The notes under the pieces: generated by a model
Databases searched by the model: none
What the model saw: only the letters and a program-made list of their open reading frames with translations
Told to the model about the DNA's origin: nothing
Position numbers and translations under genes: made by a program
In this document: one piece after another, positions 44,483 to 52,984 of the stretch
How positions within the stretch are numbered: position 1 is the stretch's first letter
How the letters are laid out: every line of letters begins with the position of its first letter
Assembly (NCBI GenBank): GCA_963740835.1
Contig: CAVUFH010000002.1
Location: forward strand, 806,001-870,000
Source of the DNA: CAVUFH01 sp963740835
Lineage (GTDB): Bacteria > Actinomycetota > Acidimicrobiia > IMCC26256 > PALSA-610
Length of the DNA: 64,000 nucleotides
Direction of reading: 5' to 3'

Positions 44483-44671
44483 CTATACCCGGGGACGCAC
44501 GGCGAGGGCGACGATCAGCGCGACGATCGGGCAGAAGATCGAGAAGATGCCGAAGAGGATCGCGCTGTGGCCCTTTCGGCTCGCGATGCCGACCGTGATG
44601 ATCAGCAGGAGGATCTCGAGGACGAGGCCGATACCCGAGAAGATGTAGACGCCAGTATCTGCGAGAAACAT
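44483..44671 (-). CDS. Small two-helix membrane protein
   Basis: 62 aa with two hydrophobic helices (GIGLVLEILLLIITVGIA and FGIFSIFCPIVALIVALAV) around a short KGHSA loop; ATG start. Hydrophobicity and length are typical of actinobacterial small membrane proteins. No function assignable. Confidence 0.6.
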   Translation of the reverse strand: MFLADTGVYIFSGIGLVLEILLLIITVGIASRKGHSAILFGIFSIFCPIVALIVALAVRPRV

Positions 44672-44725
44672 GGGCGCAGTAGACCATGTGTCGGAACGAG
44701 AGGGGCGGATCCTTGAGGTGCCGAC

Positions 44726-45925
44726 TCAGGGCGTCGTGTTCGGGTAGAGCTTCTTCAGCATGTCGACGAACGCGGACGTCGTGTCGTTGCACGCGTTCGT
44801 CGCGGCCACGAACGTCACACCGGACTTCGGGTCGTGCAGCGCGAGCGACTCCCAGCCGAGCCCTTCTCCGGCATGCCCGAACCAGTCGCCGAAGTTGATG
44901 ATGCCGAGGCCGTAGTGGAGTCCGGTGCCGAGGTTGCGGGTCTTGATCCGCAGGTTGCCGAGCTGCTTCGACAGTGAGGTCGTGCCCATCGTCGTTTCGG
45001 CCCACGTGCCCATGTCGGCCAGGTTCGACGTCATGCCGCCCGCGCCCTGCGCGTACGAGACGTTCCAGTCGGTGACATCGGTGCCCGCGGGCACACCCGG
45101 CGCGCCGTCGGCGGCCATCTCGGTGACACATCCCTGGTTCAAGTAGCCGTGCGCGACTGGCGCCGGCATCGAGGTGTCGTCCGGCGGTGGAAGCACGGTC
45201 GCCTTCAGATCGAGCGGGGCCGTGATGCGCGTTGTGATCAGATCTTCGAGGGACTTCCCGGTGACCTGTTCGGCGAGCACCTGCAACACGATGAAGTTGG
45301 TCGTCGAGTAGCCGAGCGTGCCCGGCGGCTTCATGCCGAGCTTCACGCCCTCGGCGATCAGCTCCTCGGCGGTCCAGACGCGCTGCGGGTTCGCGACGAT
45401 CGCGTTGATCGCGCCTCCGGGCCGTTGCAGGTAGTCCGGGATGCCCGACGCCATCGAGAGCAGTTGCCGGACCGTGATCGCCGCGAGCTCGGGAAACTGC
45501 GCGGCGAGCGCGGGCGCGTACTTCGCGACGGTGCCGTCGAGCATGAGTTTGCCTTCGCGGACGAGCTGCAGGATCACGGTCGCGGTGTAGGAGTCGGTCA
45601 TGCTCCCGATGCGCAGGGAGTCGTCGACCGTGGCCTTCGTGCCGCCGACTTCGGCCAGGCCGTACGCCTTGGTGAAGAAGCCCTTTTTCGGATCCCACAC
45701 GCCGACGTAGAGACCCGGCGACTTGGCGCCGAGCGACTCGAACGCGGCCTGCGCGGCGTCATCGATCCGCTTCGCGTCCTTCGCCGACATGGATTCCGTG
45801 GTGGGCCGGACGCCGAACGGCTTCGTCGTCGGGCTCGTGTCGTCGTCGCCGCCACCGCACGCGGCCAGGGCGAGCACCGTCGCGCACCCGATCGCCACCA
45901 ACGCCCTGGATCGCATCCGGGGCAC
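44726..45925 (-). CDS. Beta-lactamase-fold lipoprotein with altered SxxK motif
   Basis: 399 aa. Lipoprotein signal with lipobox LALAAC, then GGGDDD. The class C beta-lactamase/DD-peptidase fold is clear (RIGSMTDSYTATVILQLVRE, LLSMASGIPDYLQRP, FGHAGEGLGWESLALHDP), but the catalytic SxxK reads SMTD and the YxN reads YST. The general-base Lys is therefore absent, and the protein may be a non-catalytic binder or use another mechanism. Surface-anchored by inference. Compare the intact site (SITK, YNN) in the related gene at 25257-26634. Confidence 0.83.
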   Translation of the reverse strand: MPRMRSRALVAIGCATVLALAACGGGDDDTSPTTKPFGVRPTTESMSAKDAKRIDDAAQAAFESLGAKSPGLYVGVWDPKKGFFTKAYGLAEVGGTKATVDDSLRIGSMTDSYTATVILQLVREGKLMLDGTVAKYAPALAAQFPELAAITVRQLLSMASGIPDYLQRPGGAINAIVANPQRVWTAEELIAEGVKLGMKPPGTLGYSTTNFIVLQVLAEQVTGKSLEDLITTRITAPLDLKATVLPPPDDTSMPAPVAHGYLNQGCVTEMAADGAPGVPAGTDVTDWNVSYAQGAGGMTSNLADMGTWAETTMGTTSLSKQLGNLRIKTRNLGTGLHYGLGIINFGDWFGHAGEGLGWESLALHDPKSGVTFVAATNACNDTTSAFVDMLKKLYPNTTP

Positions 45926-45934
45926 TGTACGGGG

Positions 45935-47620
45935 TCAGGAGCGCAGGGTTACCCCGGCGTGCACGCCCTGGGGCACGCCGTCCTCGACGAACACCTCGCC
46001 GTTCACCAGCGTGCAGCGGTAGCCGCTCGACCGTTGCAGGTAGCGGCCGGCCTCGGCGGGGAAGTCGTGGACGTACTCCGGCAACGGGAGGGCGAGCTCG
46101 TCGAGCGTGAGCACGTTGACGTCGGCGAACGCGCCGGGCACGAGGCGGCCGCGATCCGCGAGCCCGAAGAGGTCCGCGGTGTCGGACGTGAGCCGCCGGA
46201 TGCCTTCCTCGATCGGGAACTTGGTGCGGTCGCGCACCCAGTGCGCGAGGAACCACGTCGGCAACGACGCGTCCATGATCAGTCCGACGTGAGCACCGGA
46301 GTCGCCGAGCCCGACGAGCATGCGCGGATGGTCGAGCAACTCCTCGACCGCGTCCATGCGCTGGTTCAGGAACGGGAAGTTGAACAGCGCGCGGCCGCCG
46401 GTCTCGCGGGAGATCCGCACGAACGCGGCCGGGATCGTCTCGCCCGCCCGCTGCGCGTGCGCGGCCAGCGAGTCGGCGGGATCTCCCGCGTAGTCGACGT
46501 GGTCGGGCGTCAACACGTACACACCGCTCCAGTCGAACGGCGGCAGGTTCGCTTCGGCGTCGCGCACGAGTTCGGCGCGATGCTGGTCGTCGTCGAGTGC
46601 GGCGAGTCGCCCGGCGAGGTCGAGCGGCTGCAGTGCTTGCCAGGAGACCGCGCGGTCGAAGAACGTACGGTGTTGCATCCCGAACAGCAGCCCGATGCCG
46701 CGTGCCGTCGTCTGCGGCCGGAGCTCGCCACCGCTCGCGGCTTCCTCGTCGACCAAGTCGAGGATGACCTTGTAGAGGTCAGGGCCCGCGTTGCTCTGCG
46801 CAACACCGAAGGTGACCGGACGCCCGGTGCGCCGGTTGATCTCTGCCATCCAGCGGATCTCGGCCGCGGTGCCCTCGTAATTCTCGCCGGGCCGCTCGAA
46901 ACGGGGCGCGACCTCGTAGACACCCTTGCGTCGTTTCCCGAGGACATCGGCGATGGCCATCAGCTCGTCCTCGCGTGCCCAGGTTCCGGGAACGAAGCGG
47001 CCATCGGGCACGCGGTGCAGCAGCGTGCGCGACGTCGAGAAGCCGAGCGCCCCGGCGCCGATCGCTTCGTCGACGAGCGCCGCGATCTCCCCGATGTCGT
47101 CGTCGGTGGCAGGGGTGTCGTCGAGCCCGCGTTCGCCCATCACGTAGTGGCGGAGCGCGCAGTGGCCGACCATGCCACCGACATTGACGCCCTTGGGGAA
47201 CGCGTCGAGGGCGCGGAGGTAGTCGCCATAGGTCTCCCAGTTGAAGGCGAGTCCCTCGAGGATGCTGCGAGCGGGGATGTCCTCGACCGACTCCATGAGT
47301 CCGGCGAGCCAATCGGCCTGGCCCTCGCGTACCGGTGCGAACGCCACACCGCAATTGCCGAGCACGACCGATGTGACGCCGTGCCAGCACGACGAGGTCG
47401 CGTCCGGATCCCATGCGATCTGGGCGTCGAGGTGCGTGTGCACGTCGACGAAGCCGGGCGTCACGTATGCATCGTCGGCGTCGATCTCGCGCGTGCCACC
47501 GTCATCGAGTGCGCCGACGGCGACGATCCGATCACCGTCGATCGCGACATCGGCCCGCACGGGCGCGTGCCCGGTGCCGTCAACGACCATGCCACCCCTG
47601 ATCACAACGTCGTGGGTCAT
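45935..47620 (-). CDS. N-acyl-D-amino-acid deacylase family amidohydrolase
   Basis: 561 aa. Composite urease-type metallohydrolase: MTHDVVIRGGMVVDGTG and ADVAIDGDRIVAVGAL form the N-terminal beta-domain; VDVHTHLDAQIAWDP (HxH), LGNCGVAFAPVREGQ and VGLGDSGAHVGLIMD (metal Asp) match D-aminoacylases. It ends with GAFADVNVLTLDELAL. Releases D-amino acids or hydrolyses a cyclic amide; the true substrate is unknown. Starts 9 bp before the beta-lactamase-fold lipoprotein gene in transcription order, so both are probably one operon. Confidence 0.88.
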   Translation of the reverse strand: MTHDVVIRGGMVVDGTGHAPVRADVAIDGDRIVAVGALDDGGTREIDADDAYVTPGFVDVHTHLDAQIAWDPDATSSCWHGVTSVVLGNCGVAFAPVREGQADWLAGLMESVEDIPARSILEGLAFNWETYGDYLRALDAFPKGVNVGGMVGHCALRHYVMGERGLDDTPATDDDIGEIAALVDEAIGAGALGFSTSRTLLHRVPDGRFVPGTWAREDELMAIADVLGKRRKGVYEVAPRFERPGENYEGTAAEIRWMAEINRRTGRPVTFGVAQSNAGPDLYKVILDLVDEEAASGGELRPQTTARGIGLLFGMQHRTFFDRAVSWQALQPLDLAGRLAALDDDQHRAELVRDAEANLPPFDWSGVYVLTPDHVDYAGDPADSLAAHAQRAGETIPAAFVRISRETGGRALFNFPFLNQRMDAVEELLDHPRMLVGLGDSGAHVGLIMDASLPTWFLAHWVRDRTKFPIEEGIRRLTSDTADLFGLADRGRLVPGAFADVNVLTLDELALPLPEYVHDFPAEAGRYLQRSSGYRCTLVNGEVFVEDGVPQGVHAGVTLRS

Positions 47621-47691
47621 GCTCAGCTTGTAACCCAGAACCTCGCAGCCAGGCAACACGTCACCCCGCGGGGCCTGGGTACGCTGCAGTC

Positions 47692-48594
47692 GTGGAGCGC
47701 AGCGAGCGCGTCGAAAGCGTGGACGACGTGGCCGCGGGGCTGCGCGCGCACGACTATCTCGCCGACGAGGGCCTGGCGACGTCGATCTTCCTCGCGCTGC
47801 GGTTGCAACGCCCGTTGTTGCTCGAAGGCGAGGCAGGGGTCGGGAAGACCGAAGTCGCAAAGGTCCTCGCGCGCTGGACCGGCGGCGATCTCCTCCGGCT
47901 GCAGTGCTATGAGGGCATCGACGCGGCCCAAGCCGTGTACGAATGGGACTACTCGCGCCAGCTCCTGCACCTCCGCGCGGTCGAGGCGAGCGGTGCCGAG
48001 GTGATCGAGGACGAGCTGTACTCGGAACGCTTCCTCGTGAAGCGGCCGTTGCTCCGTGCGATCGCGCACGACGGTGACCAGGCGCCGGTGCTGTTGGTCG
48101 ACGAGGTCGACCGCGCCGACGACGAGTTCGAAGCGTTCCTGCTCGAGATCCTCTCCGACTGGTCGATCTCGGTGCCCGAGCTCGGCGTGATTCGGGCCGC
48201 GGTGCCGCCGATCGCGGTGCTCACGTCGAACCGCACGCGCGATGTGCACGACGCGTTGAAACGCCGGTGCCTCTACCACTGGATCGCCCATCCCGACTTC
48301 GAGCGCGAGCTCGCGATCCTGCGCCTGCGCGCGCCCGGCGTGGCCCAGCAGCTCGCGCGCGATGTCGCCGCCGCGGTGGAGGCGATGCGTGAGCTCGAGC
48401 TGTACAAGCCGCCGGGCGTGGCGGAGACGATCGACTGGGCCCAAGCGCTCGCGACGCTCGGCACGCAACGACTCGACGAGCAGACCGTCGACATCACACT
48501 CGGGACGATCTTGAAATACCGCGAGGATCAGGAGCGGGTGCGCGGCCACGGTCTCGAAGATCTCGTGCGGGCCGCGGTGGCGCGCAGTGCCTGA
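47692..48594 (+). CDS. MoxR-type AAA+ ATPase, CoxD-like
   Basis: 300 aa. Walker A LLEGEAGVGKTEVAKVLA, Walker B PVLLVDEVDRADDEFEAFLL, sensor AVLTSNRTRDVHDALKRRC. The conserved LQCYEGIDAAQAVYEWDYSR is typical of the CoxD/MoxR group that helps assemble the Mo-Cu site of CO dehydrogenase and related hydroxylases. GTG start; its end overlaps the next gene by 8 bp. The neighbours CoxE and XdhC complete the maturation set. Confidence 0.92.
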   Translation: MERSERVESVDDVAAGLRAHDYLADEGLATSIFLALRLQRPLLLEGEAGVGKTEVAKVLARWTGGDLLRLQCYEGIDAAQAVYEWDYSRQLLHLRAVEASGAEVIEDELYSERFLVKRPLLRAIAHDGDQAPVLLVDEVDRADDEFEAFLLEILSDWSISVPELGVIRAAVPPIAVLTSNRTRDVHDALKRRCLYHWIAHPDFERELAILRLRAPGVAQQLARDVAAAVEAMRELELYKPPGVAETIDWAQALATLGTQRLDEQTVDITLGTILKYREDQERVRGHGLEDLVRAAVARSA

Positions 48595-49733
48595 CGGGCG
48601 CGTCGAGGCGGTCGTCGGGCCGGACCCCGTCGCGGGTGACCGGCTCGCCGTCGCGTTCGCGCGCGTGCTGCGCGGGGCCGGGATCGATGTTCCGCTCGGT
48701 GCGACGATGCTCTTCGCACGGGCGCTCGCGTGCGTCGGTCTCGATGAGCGCGACACGGTCTACTGGGCGGGCCGGTCGACGCTCGTGAAGCGGCCCGAGG
48801 ACCTCGATACGTACGACCGCGCGTTCGCGTCGTTCTGGTTGGGTCGTTACGACGCGCCCGCGGGCACGCCGCCGCCGGTCGAGGAGATCGTCCTCGCGTT
48901 CGATGCGGAGCTGCCCGCGGCCGAGCCGCCGGATGCGGGGCACGCGCCGGACGCGCCCGTGCTCTCGGTGCGCTGGAGCCCGACGGAGACGCTCCGGCAC
49001 GTCGACTTCGCCGCGTACACGCCGGCCGAGTTCGCCGAAGCCCGCAAGCTCATGGCGGATCTGCGGTTCGTCGGTGCCATCAAGCCCGTCGCGACGGCGC
49101 CGCCCGGGGAAGCGGCGCGGTCACCCCGACGTGCGGCGAACGGTTCGCCGCGCGCTGCGTACAGGTGGCGAGCCGATCGAGCGGCGCTTCGAGGTCCCCG
49201 CGACTCAGCGCCGCCGCATCGTGCTGCTGCTCGACGTCAGCGGGTCCATGGAGCCGTACGCGCGCGCGTTCGTACGCTTCCTGCATGCCGCGGTCGTCGG
49301 GCGGACGCGGGTCGAGGCGTTCGCCCTCGGCACGCGACTCACACGCATCACGCGCGAGCTGTCCTCACGCGATCCGGACGCGGCTGTCGCCGCAGCCGCC
49401 AACCGGGTCAGCGACTGGTCGGGTGGCACCCGGCTCGGAGAAGGCATCCAAGTCTTCAACGACACCTGGGGCATCCGGGGCATGGCGCGCGGCGCGGTGG
49501 TCGTGATCCTCTCCGACGGATGGGATCGCGGCGGACCCGAGCTGCTCGCCGAACAGATGGCGCGGCTCGCGCGCGTCGCGTACAAGATCGTCTGGGTGAA
49601 CCCGTTGAAAGCGACGCCCGGGTATGCGCCGCTCGCGCAGGGAATGGCGGCCGCGCTCCCTTACGTTGACGAGTTCGTCGAAGGTCACTCGCTGGCCGCC
49701 CTCGAACAGCTCGCCGAAGTGATCTCGCAATGA
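48587..49733 (+). CDS. von Willebrand factor A protein, CoxE-like, one frame break
   Basis: About 381 aa. The N-terminal half (LRGAGIDVPLGATMLFARAL, RPEDLDTYDRAFASFW) is the CoxE-specific region; the C-terminal VWA domain has the MIDAS motif LLLDVSGSMEPYA and VVVILSDGWDRGGP. The frame breaks near 49105, in gccgcccggggaagcgg; protein similarity continues at once in the next frame. Works with the CoxD ATPase. GTG start inside the coxD 3' end. Confidence 0.85.
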
Positions 49734-49829
49734 CAGGCAGGCGACAAGTGATGAGAGCCAGGAGCAGACTGGAGGCCCGGTCGTTGCACACGTTCGGACA
49801 CGCGATCGAAGGCCGGAGGTTGTAGCCGC

Positions 49830-50147
49830 ATGAAAGAGGTGTTGGACGACATCGACCGATGGCACGCCGCGGGGCACCGGGTTGCCGTCGCGCGCGTCGT
49901 CGGCACCGAAGGGTCGAGCCCGCGCGATCCGGGCGCGACGATGGTGGTGAATGACGCGGGCGAGGTGGCGGGGTCGGTATCGGGCGGCTGCGTCGAAGGC
50001 GCGGTCGTGGTCGCCGCGCTGGAGGTGCTCGCGGGGGAACGGGAGCGGGGCGTGATCTCATTCGGCTACTCGGACGACGACGCGTTCGCTGTCGGCCTGA
50101 CGTGCGGCGGCATCATCCACCTGTTCGTGGAGCCGATCGACTGGTGA
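49830..50147 (+). CDS. XdhC/CoxF family protein, N-terminal module
   Basis: 105 aa; ATG with ggagg upstream. VAVARVVGTEGSSPRDPGA and SVSGGCVEGAVV are the first-domain motifs of XdhC, which binds molybdopterin cytosine dinucleotide and delivers it to xanthine/CO-dehydrogenase-type enzymes; TCGGIIHLFVEP closes the domain. The usual protein carries a second Rossmann domain; here that is a separate gene starting in the stop codon (GTGA). Confidence 0.88.
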   Translation: MKEVLDDIDRWHAAGHRVAVARVVGTEGSSPRDPGATMVVNDAGEVAGSVSGGCVEGAVVVAALEVLAGERERGVISFGYSDDDAFAVGLTCGGIIHLFVEPIDW

Positions 50148-50924
50148 GTCTCTACGAACGACTGCGCGACGCGCTGCGCGCGCACGAACCCGTCGCGCTC
50201 GCGACGGTTGTGGCGGGGCCGAACGTCGGAGCCAAGCTCCTCGTGCGGCCGGCCGGCGCACCCGATGGCTCGCTCTACGACACGGATCTCGATCGGGTCG
50301 TTGCCCGCGACGCGCTCGGCGAGCTCTCGGCGGGCATCACGTCGACGCGGCACTACGGGGCGCACGGCGAGGCGCGTGAAGAGACGGTCACCGTCTTCAT
50401 CGAGTCGTTCGCACTACCCCCGCGCATGGTCATCTTCGGGGCGGTCGACTTCACCGCTGCACTCACCCGCGTGGCGAAGGTGCTGGGCTATCGAGTCACG
50501 GTGTGTGACGCGCGCGCCGTCTTCGCGACGGTGCAGCGCTTCCCCATGGCGGACGAAGTCGTCAACGACTGGCCGGACCGCTACCTCGCCAAGATCGGCG
50601 ACGAGCTCGGGACCACGCGATGTGGTGTGCGTCCTGACCCACGACCACAAGTTCGACGTCCCCGCGATCGCGGCCGCGGTGAAGACGGACGTCGGCTACA
50701 TCGGCGCGATGGGTTCACGGCGGACGCACGAGGGGCGGGTGGTGCGCCTGCGCGAGCACGGGCTCGACGACTCCGAGATCGCGCGCGTCATGTCGCCGAT
50801 CGGTCTCGATGTCGGCGCTCGGACGCCCGAGGAGACGGCGGTCGCGATTTGCGCGGAGATCATCGCGTTGCGGACCGGCCGTCGCGTCGCGTCGTTGCGC
50901 GACACGAGCGGTCCGATCCACTGA
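50144..50924 (+). CDS. XdhC/CoxF family protein, Rossmann module, one frame break
   Basis: About 259 aa. Early part ALATVVAGPNVGAKLLV resembles the XdhC N-domain; MVIFGAVDFTAALTRVAKVL is the nucleotide-binding turn; GYIGAMGSRRTHEGRV is the conserved XdhC_C motif. The frame shifts near 50625 (ctcgggaccacgcg). GTG overlaps the previous stop. With the preceding gene it forms a split XdhC, the molybdenum-cofactor sulfuration/insertion factor. No hydroxylase subunits follow. Confidence 0.85.
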
Positions 50925-50952
50925 TACGCACGCCAACGTCCAGGAGGGTTCA

Positions 50953-51702
50953 GTGGATCTCGATATCTCGGGCAAGCGGGCGGCGATTGCCGCGGCATCG
51001 CAGGGTCTCGGCTTCGCGACGGCAGCGGCGCTCGCGGCCGGCGGGGTGCAGGTTGCGATCTGCGGACGCGGCCCGGACGCGATCAACGCGGCGGCTGAGC
51101 GCATCGGTGCGGACGCGGTGCCGATCGTCGCCGACGTGTCGACTGCCGAGGGCGCGAGCGGTTTCGTCCGCGACGCGCGCGAGGCGCTCGGCGGCATCGA
51201 CATCCTCGTCGCCAACGCGGGTGGGCCGCCGGCCGGTGATTTCGAGCACACGACGATCGACCAGTACCTCGCCGCGTTCACACTCAACTGCCTCTCGTCG
51301 ATCGCGATGTGTTACGAGGCCGTGCCGGAGATGCGCGCGCGGAAGTGGGGGAGAGTGCTCGCGATCACCTCGATCGCGGTGCGCCAGCCGATCGCGGGCC
51401 TGATCCTGTCGAACACGGCGCGCGCCGGACTCACCGGTTTCCTGAAGACGCTCGCGCGCGAGGTCGCAGCCGACGGTGTCACCGTGAACTCGTTGCTGCC
51501 CGGTCTGCACGAGACCGAACGGCTCACGGGCCTGCACGGCGCCGGCTCCCTCGACGACCTCGCCGCGACCGTTCCCGCGCACGTGCTGGGGCAGCCCGAC
51601 GACTTCGGCCGGGTCGCCGCGTTCTTCTGCTCCGAGGCCGCCCGCTTCGTCACCGGCACCGCGACACCGATCGACGGTGGCGCGTACGCCGGGTTGCTCT
51701 GA
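50953..51702 (+). CDS. SDR-family protein with non-standard active site
   Basis: 249 aa; GTG with aggaggg upstream. AAIAAASQGLGFATAAALAA and VANAGGPPAGDFE are SDR motifs, Ser is present in ITSIAVRQP, but the YxxxK segment reads ILSNTARAGLTGFLKTLA, Asn and Arg replacing Tyr and Lys. This belongs to a recognisable SDR subgroup with S-N-x-x-R-A; its chemistry is not known to me. Its TGA overlaps the ATG of the Dabb gene. Confidence 0.87.
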   Translation: MDLDISGKRAAIAAASQGLGFATAAALAAGGVQVAICGRGPDAINAAAERIGADAVPIVADVSTAEGASGFVRDAREALGGIDILVANAGGPPAGDFEHTTIDQYLAAFTLNCLSSIAMCYEAVPEMRARKWGRVLAITSIAVRQPIAGLILSNTARAGLTGFLKTLAREVAADGVTVNSLLPGLHETERLTGLHGAGSLDDLAATVPAHVLGQPDDFGRVAAFFCSEAARFVTGTATPIDGGAYAGLL

Positions 51703-52025
51703 TGTTTCGTCACGTCGTGCTGCTCCGCTTCACCGATGACACGACGGCCAAGGACGTCCGCGCGCTCACGGAAGCACTGAACGCGCTCCCAGGGCGGATC
51801 CCGCAGATTCGGGACTACCGGATCGGTACCGACCTCGGGCTGGCCGAGGAGAACGCCCACTTCGCGATCGTGGCGGACTTCGATGACTTCACCGACTACG
51901 CGACATATCGCGACGACCCCGAACACCAACGCGTGATCGCCGAACTCATCCGGCCGTTCCTCGCTTCCCGCAGCGCCGCGCAGTACGAGACCGGACGTCG
52001 ATCTGTTCGGCGCGCGCTCGCATGA
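51702..52025 (+). CDS. Dabb (stress-responsive alpha/beta barrel) domain protein
   Basis: 107 aa. MFRHVVLLRFTDDTTAKDV and FAIVADFDDFTDYATYRDDP followed by HQRVIAELIRPF are the typical strands and helix of a dimeric Dabb barrel. Such proteins act as small cyclases, monooxygenases or stress proteins. Coupled to the preceding SDR gene by TGATG. Confidence 0.9.
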   Translation: MFRHVVLLRFTDDTTAKDVRALTEALNALPGRIPQIRDYRIGTDLGLAEENAHFAIVADFDDFTDYATYRDDPEHQRVIAELIRPFLASRSAAQYETGRRSVRRALA

Positions 52026-52059
52026 ACGCGCCGCAGCGGGCAATCGGAGCGGGTACGCA

Positions 52060-52175
52060 CGTTTGGAGCGTAAGGCATCAGCGGTCATGTCTCACGCTCC
52101 AAACGCTTGCATCGAGCAGGGCTCGTGAGCACCGATTGGAGCGCGCGGCGGCGAAGAGCGTGTTTAGCGCTCCAA
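52060..52175. terminator. Two consecutive related hairpins
   Basis: CGTTTGGAGCGT (52060-52071) pairs perfectly with ACGCTCCAAACG (52094-52105), 22-nt loop. A second hairpin follows: TTGGAGCGC (52136-52144) with GCGCTCCAA (52167-52175), also 22-nt loop and same stem sequence. Placed just after the Dabb gene, so likely termination; arms of different hairpins can also pair. Confidence 0.6.
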
Positions 52176-52309
52176 ACGCGTATTTGCCGATCGGACCCGC
52201 GCGCAACCGAGTCCGTGCGGGATCCGGCATTCTGCTCTGGTCGGTGTCGCGATGCCGTCGGGGTTCGGCGAAGCAGCGCGTGCGCGATTCCTCGAGAGGA
52301 CGATGACTG

Positions 52310-52849
52310 ATGACCGGTACCGCGCCACCTCCGCCGCCGCCCGTAGTTCCGGTGCCCAATGCGGAGGCGGCGCGCGAGTCGGCCGCGGCCGCGCGCAGAC
52401 GGCTCGCGGCGACGATCGCGCGCGCATCATCGTTCAGCGAGGACCAGTTGCAACAGCGCGTCAACGACGAGTGGTCGACGGTGGAGTCACTCCGACACAT
52501 CGTGCTTCTGATCGATCTCTGGCTCTCGAAAGCGATCCTGGGCGAAGCGGATCCGTTCGATCCGATGGCATTGCCGCCGTCGTTCATGCCGCCGAAGCTG
52601 TTTCCCGAGTCGTCGATCGATCCGAACGCGCACCCATCGTTCGCGGAAGCCTGCGGTGTCGTACGCGTCCGGATCACCTCGGTCGAGGAGTACGTAGACA
52701 CGTTGACGCCGGCGGAGCTCGCCCGTCCGATCAAGGCGCACGCCGGCACTGTCGGCGGAGCGTTGGGCGTTCTGTTCGACGAACTCGCCGCGCACGACGG
52801 CTTCATGAACCGCGACTTGGATCTCCTCAGCCGATCTGCGTTCTCGTGA
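52310..52849 (+). CDS. DinB-like four-helix protein
   Basis: 179 aa. A Pro-rich start (PPPPPPVVPVP), then VNDEWSTVESLRHIVLLIDLW with the His of the DinB/YfiT metal site; a second His in FDELAAHDGFMNRDL fits the third ligand region. ATG at 52310 with gagagga 9 bp upstream. The family includes thiol-dependent transferases and DNA-damage-inducible proteins; function here unknown. Confidence 0.75.
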   Translation: MTGTAPPPPPPVVPVPNAEAARESAAAARRRLAATIARASSFSEDQLQQRVNDEWSTVESLRHIVLLIDLWLSKAILGEADPFDPMALPPSFMPPKLFPESSIDPNAHPSFAEACGVVRVRITSVEEYVDTLTPAELARPIKAHAGTVGGALGVLFDELAAHDGFMNRDLDLLSRSAFS

Positions 52850-52856
52850 CGTAACC

Positions 52857-52870
52857 CGCCATATATGGCG
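52857..52870. promoter_or_regulatory. Perfect 14-bp palindrome
   Basis: CGCCATATATGGCG, between the DinB-like gene and the FAD oxidoreductase (115 bp before its GTG). A related half, cgtcatatg, follows 8 bp later. Possible operator; no regulator gene adjacent. Confidence 0.35.
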
Positions 52871-52984
52871 TGCCACGTCATATGAAGCCTGCGCGCGGCC
52901 ACAGAGAGCATCCGCAGTTCGTCCGCGAACCGAACCCGGCGGACGGGGCGTAGTGGCGGTGATTCTGCATCAGGAGGAACCACC

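Noticed and set aside
42434..44716. Open frame of 760 codons on the plus strand
   Set aside because: Antisense to the OafA-type acyltransferase, whose catalytic and membrane motifs are unmistakable; the opposite frame shows no protein-like features.
45149..48004. Open frame of 951 codons on the plus strand
   Set aside because: It runs antisense through the beta-lactamase-fold and deacylase-like genes, which have clear domain motifs; its translation is low-complexity and Arg-rich, a GC-rich shadow frame.
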